From contig DEMY01000062.1 in NCBI GenBank assembly GCA_002359425.1, positions 1-6,481 of the forward strand: 6,481 nucleotides of DNA, given 5' to 3'. The stretch comes from Clostridiales bacterium UBA2658. Lineage in GTDB: Bacteria; Bacillota; Clostridia; Oscillospirales; Oscillospiraceae. The position numbers and the translations under genes are program-made. The notes under the pieces were generated by a model. It saw nothing but the letters and a program-made list of their open reading frames with translations. It was not told the origin of the DNA and ran no database searches. Below, piece by piece: positions 4,924-6,481 of this stretch (the stretch's first letter is position 1; each line of letters starts with the position of its first letter).

Positions 4924-5063
4924 GAGGAAAACCGTTCTGCTGTAATGCCGGATAATTTGGGCTGGTCCGGCTTCGGCGCAAACAGAATCAGGAAAACGAC
5001 ATACCCGCAGGGGCCGGAGTGCCCGGCCTGCTTTTTGGAGAAGTAAAAAACGGAGGACAAACT
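4924..5063 (+). promoter_or_regulatory. Structured leader of the AlkD-like gene, candidate transcription attenuator
   Basis: Hairpin 1 is GCCGGA (4947-4952) with TCCGGC (4966-4971). The terminator-like hairpin 2 at 5007-5031 contains a second GCCGGA (5013-5018). The 3' side of hairpin 1 can therefore pair with hairpin 2 instead: GGGC-tgg-TCCGGC (4959-4971) against GCCGGA-gt-GCCC (5013-5024), ten pairs around a small internal loop, which would break the terminator. Hairpin 1 acts as an anti-antiterminator in this scheme. The geometry is seen in the sequence; regulation is inferred. I recognise no known riboswitch class. The unused 33-codon frame at 4945-5046 has no ribosome site nearby. Confidence 0.45.
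5007..5036 (+). terminator. Terminator-like hairpin just before the AlkD-like gene
   Basis: GCAGG (5007-5011) and CCGG (5014-5017) pair with CCGG (5023-5026) and CCTGC (5027-5031), leaving a 2-nt bulge and a 5-nt loop, followed by TTTTT (5032-5036). It lies 27 nt before the ATG and 15 nt before GGAGG, so it either ends a short RNA of about 105 nt or conditionally blocks the repair gene. Confidence 0.6.
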
Positions 5064-5750
5064 ATGACGGCAGTCGAGAGCATTCAAAAGCGGCTTTTTG
5101 CGCTACAGGATTTGAAATACCGCGATTTTCAGGCCAAGCTGACACCGGGGGTTGAAAAAGAGAAGATGATCGGCGTGCGCACGCCGGAGCTTCGGAAGCT
5201 GGCAAAGGAGTTAAAGGGCACAAATGAGGCGGCGGCATTTCTGAAAGTCCTGCCGCACGAGTATTACGACGAGAACAATCTTCACGGCTTCCTCCTTTCG
5301 GAGCTGAAGGATTTCGACGAGACCATCGCAGCGGCGGACGCGTTTTTGCCCTATGTAGACAACTGGGCGACCTGCGACCTGCTGTCCCCGAAGGCTTTCA
5401 AAAAGCATCTGCCGGAACTCTGGGACAAAATTCCTGACTGGCTCGCATCGGGGGAGACCTTCACAGTGCGTTTCGGCATCGAAATGCTCATGAGCTTTTA
5501 TCTCGACGCCGCATTTTGCCCGGAGGTGAACGAGCGTGTGGCGGCAGTCAAGAGCGAGGCGTACTACGTCAATATGATGATCGCGTGGCATTTCGCGACC
5601 GCGCTTGCAAAGCAATGGGACGAGACGATTTCGTACCTCACAGAAAGGCGTCTGGACAAGTGGACGCATAACAAGACCATTCAAAAGGCCGTTGAAAGCT
5701 ACCGAATCACGGACGAAGAGAAAGCGTATCTGCGAACGCTCAAAATATGA
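5064..5750 (+). CDS. AlkD-like DNA alkylation repair protein (DNA glycosylase)
   Basis: The 228-residue protein belongs to the DNA alkylation repair family (PF08713, COG4912), all-helical HEAT-like repeat proteins that excise N3- and N7-alkylated purines without flipping the base. The key residues of Bacillus cereus AlkD (W109, D113, R148, W187) have counterparts at equal spacing: W101 and D105 in NWATCDLL, R136 in TFTVRFGIE and W175 in MMIAWHFA. The closing LDKWTHNKTIQKAVES stretch is typical of the family. Length is close to AlkD (about 237). The ATG at 5064 has GGAGG 7 nt upstream; the open frame reaches back to 5019, through the terminator-like hairpin, and that start lacks a ribosome site. 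It is a single gene on the plus strand with its own promoter and structured leader, ending at the shared terminator at 5757-5799. Confidence 0.92.
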   Translation: MTAVESIQKRLFALQDLKYRDFQAKLTPGVEKEKMIGVRTPELRKLAKELKGTNEAAAFLKVLPHEYYDENNLHGFLLSELKDFDETIAAADAFLPYVDNWATCDLLSPKAFKKHLPELWDKIPDWLASGETFTVRFGIEMLMSFYLDAAFCPEVNERVAAVKSEAYYVNMMIAWHFATALAKQWDETISYLTERRLDKWTHNKTIQKAVESYRITDEEKAYLRTLKI

Positions 5751-5756
5751 AGCGGC

Positions 5757-5799
5757 AAAAAAATCGCCCGGGATGATTCCCGGGCGATAAAATTTTGTT
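5757..5799. terminator. Bidirectional terminator between the AlkD-like and Clp genes
   Basis: An 11-bp perfect stem, ATCGCCCGGGA (5763-5773) with TCCCGGGCGAT (5778-5788), closes a 4-nt loop. On the minus strand it is followed by seven T residues (5763-5757). On the plus strand AAAA then TTTTGTT follows (5793-5799), a weaker tract that overlaps the Clp stop codon. It serves both convergent genes. Confidence 0.92.
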
Positions 5800-6481
5800 A
5801 TTCTGCTTCGATTTTCGGCTTGTCGTCCTCGACGGTGACATGGACTCTGGAGACCATACCGCGGCGTTTGTCGATGATTTCTCTCGCAATGGCGTCCTCG
5901 ATCTCTTTCTGGATGAGGCGGCGGAGATTGCGCGCGCCGTAGGTGAGGGAATAGCCCTTCTTGGAGAGGTAGTCGAGGAGCGCGTCGTCGTAGCCAAAGT
6001 CGATATGCTTTTCGACCATGACGGCTTCAAGCTCCGAGAGCATGAGCTTTGCAATCTCGCGGAAGTTCGCCTCCGTAAGCTTGTTGAAGTAGACGATCTC
6101 ATCGATACGGTTGATGAATTCCGGACGCAGAAAATCGTTGAGCGCCTTGATGGACTTTTCTTTTCCGAGGTCCATGACCGTGCCGCCGAAGCCGACCTTG
6201 CCCTCGCGCTTGTCGCTGCCGGCGTTCGTCGTCATAATAATAACGGTGTTTTCAAAGTTAACCGTCCGGCCCTGTGAGTCGGTGATGCGGCCGTCGTCCA
6301 AAATTTGGAGCAAAACGTTCATAACGTCCGGATGCGCCTTTTCGATCTCGTCGAAAAGGATAACGGAATAGGGCTTGCGGCGGATTTTTTCCGTGAGCTG
6401 CCCAGCCTCGTCATAGCCGACATAGCCCGGAGGCGAGCCGATGAGGCGGGAGACGGAGTGCTTTTCCATGAATTCCGACAT
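5798..6481 (-). CDS. Clp-family AAA+ unfoldase, C-terminal part of the second ATPase domain (partial)
   Basis: This is the 3' part (227 codons) of a ClpC/ClpA/ClpE-type ATPase that unfolds proteins for ClpP; the 5' part lies beyond the right edge, so the Met at 6481 is an internal codon. Visible in order: SRLIGSPPGYVGYDEAG pore loop (11-27, with G19-Y20-V21-G22), Walker B ILFDEIEKAH (41-50, D44-E45), sensor 1 TTN86, arginine finger N124-R125 in EFINRIDEIV, and sensor 2 GAR (182-184). A V96-G-F98 tripeptide after sensor 1 matches the [LIV]-G-[FL] ClpP-docking loop, which argues against a ClpB disaggregase. The end (EIIDKRRGMVSRVHVTVEDD) is the usual small-domain strand. Which Clp subtype it is cannot be told without the N-terminal domain. 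Confidence 0.9.
   Translation of the reverse strand: MSEFMEKHSVSRLIGSPPGYVGYDEAGQLTEKIRRKPYSVILFDEIEKAHPDVMNVLLQILDDGRITDSQGRTVNFENTVIIMTTNAGSDKREGKVGFGGTVMDLGKEKSIKALNDFLRPEFINRIDEIVYFNKLTEANFREIAKLMLSELEAVMVEKHIDFGYDDALLDYLSKKGYSLTYGARNLRRLIQKEIEDAIAREIIDKRRGMVSRVHVTVEDDKPKIEAE

Noticed and set aside
4945..5046. 33-codon frame in the leader of the AlkD-like gene, a possible leader peptide
   Set aside because: The nearest purine-rich stretch (GAGGA at 4924) is too far from the ATG and lies before the expected transcription start, so translation is not supported.
4845..5087. 80-codon minus-strand frame in the divergent intergenic region
   Set aside because: It has no ribosome site and crosses the start of the AlkD-like gene, a promoter and a terminator-like hairpin.

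Overview
The window looks like an ordinary stretch of chromosome from a GC-rich, probably spore-forming Clostridia relative. An Oscillospiraceae-like bacterium is my inference; the sequence itself does not name it. The basis is G/C-rich codon third positions, strong AGGAGG-type ribosome sites, sigma-A-type promoters, U-tailed terminators, a solitary ECF transporter S component, a DUF4367-like anti-sigma protein, and a 19-residue tail at the left edge resembling a sporulation sigma factor. No transposase, tRNA, rRNA or CRISPR array was seen.

Layout from left to right. The end of a plus-strand sigma-70-family gene (1-59) converges on a minus-strand operon. That operon reads, in transcription order, ECF transporter S component (1155-1820), type III pantothenate kinase coaX (305-1078) and a 60-residue membrane protein (103-285), ending at a strong terminator (59-97). 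It has a candidate promoter at 2077-2105 and an unusually long leader of about 250 nt rich in potential RNA structure. The likely shared theme is pantothenate uptake followed by its phosphorylation in coenzyme A synthesis.

Next on the minus strand is a two-gene signalling unit: a small ECF-like sigma factor (3138-3638) with its own extended -10 promoter, then a single-pass membrane protein (2118-3065) with a DUF4367-like outer domain, probably its anti-sigma partner. Upstream of these, also on the minus strand, is a membrane-anchored C39-like cysteine peptidase (3767-4774). It starts at TTG, has a perfect consensus promoter with a near-palindrome over the transcription start, and ends in its own terminator.

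From the same intergenic region (4775-5063) an AlkD-like DNA alkylation repair gene runs on the plus strand (5064-5750). Its leader contains a terminator-like hairpin just before the ribosome site and an alternative helix that would disrupt it, an arrangement typical of transcription attenuators. The repair gene converges with the 3' part of a Clp-family AAA+ unfoldase gene (5798-6481, cut by the window edge). An 11-bp hairpin between them serves as a terminator for both.

The protein families are mostly well known. The most promising undescribed elements are the two structured leaders (1821-2070 on the minus strand and 4924-5063 on the plus strand).
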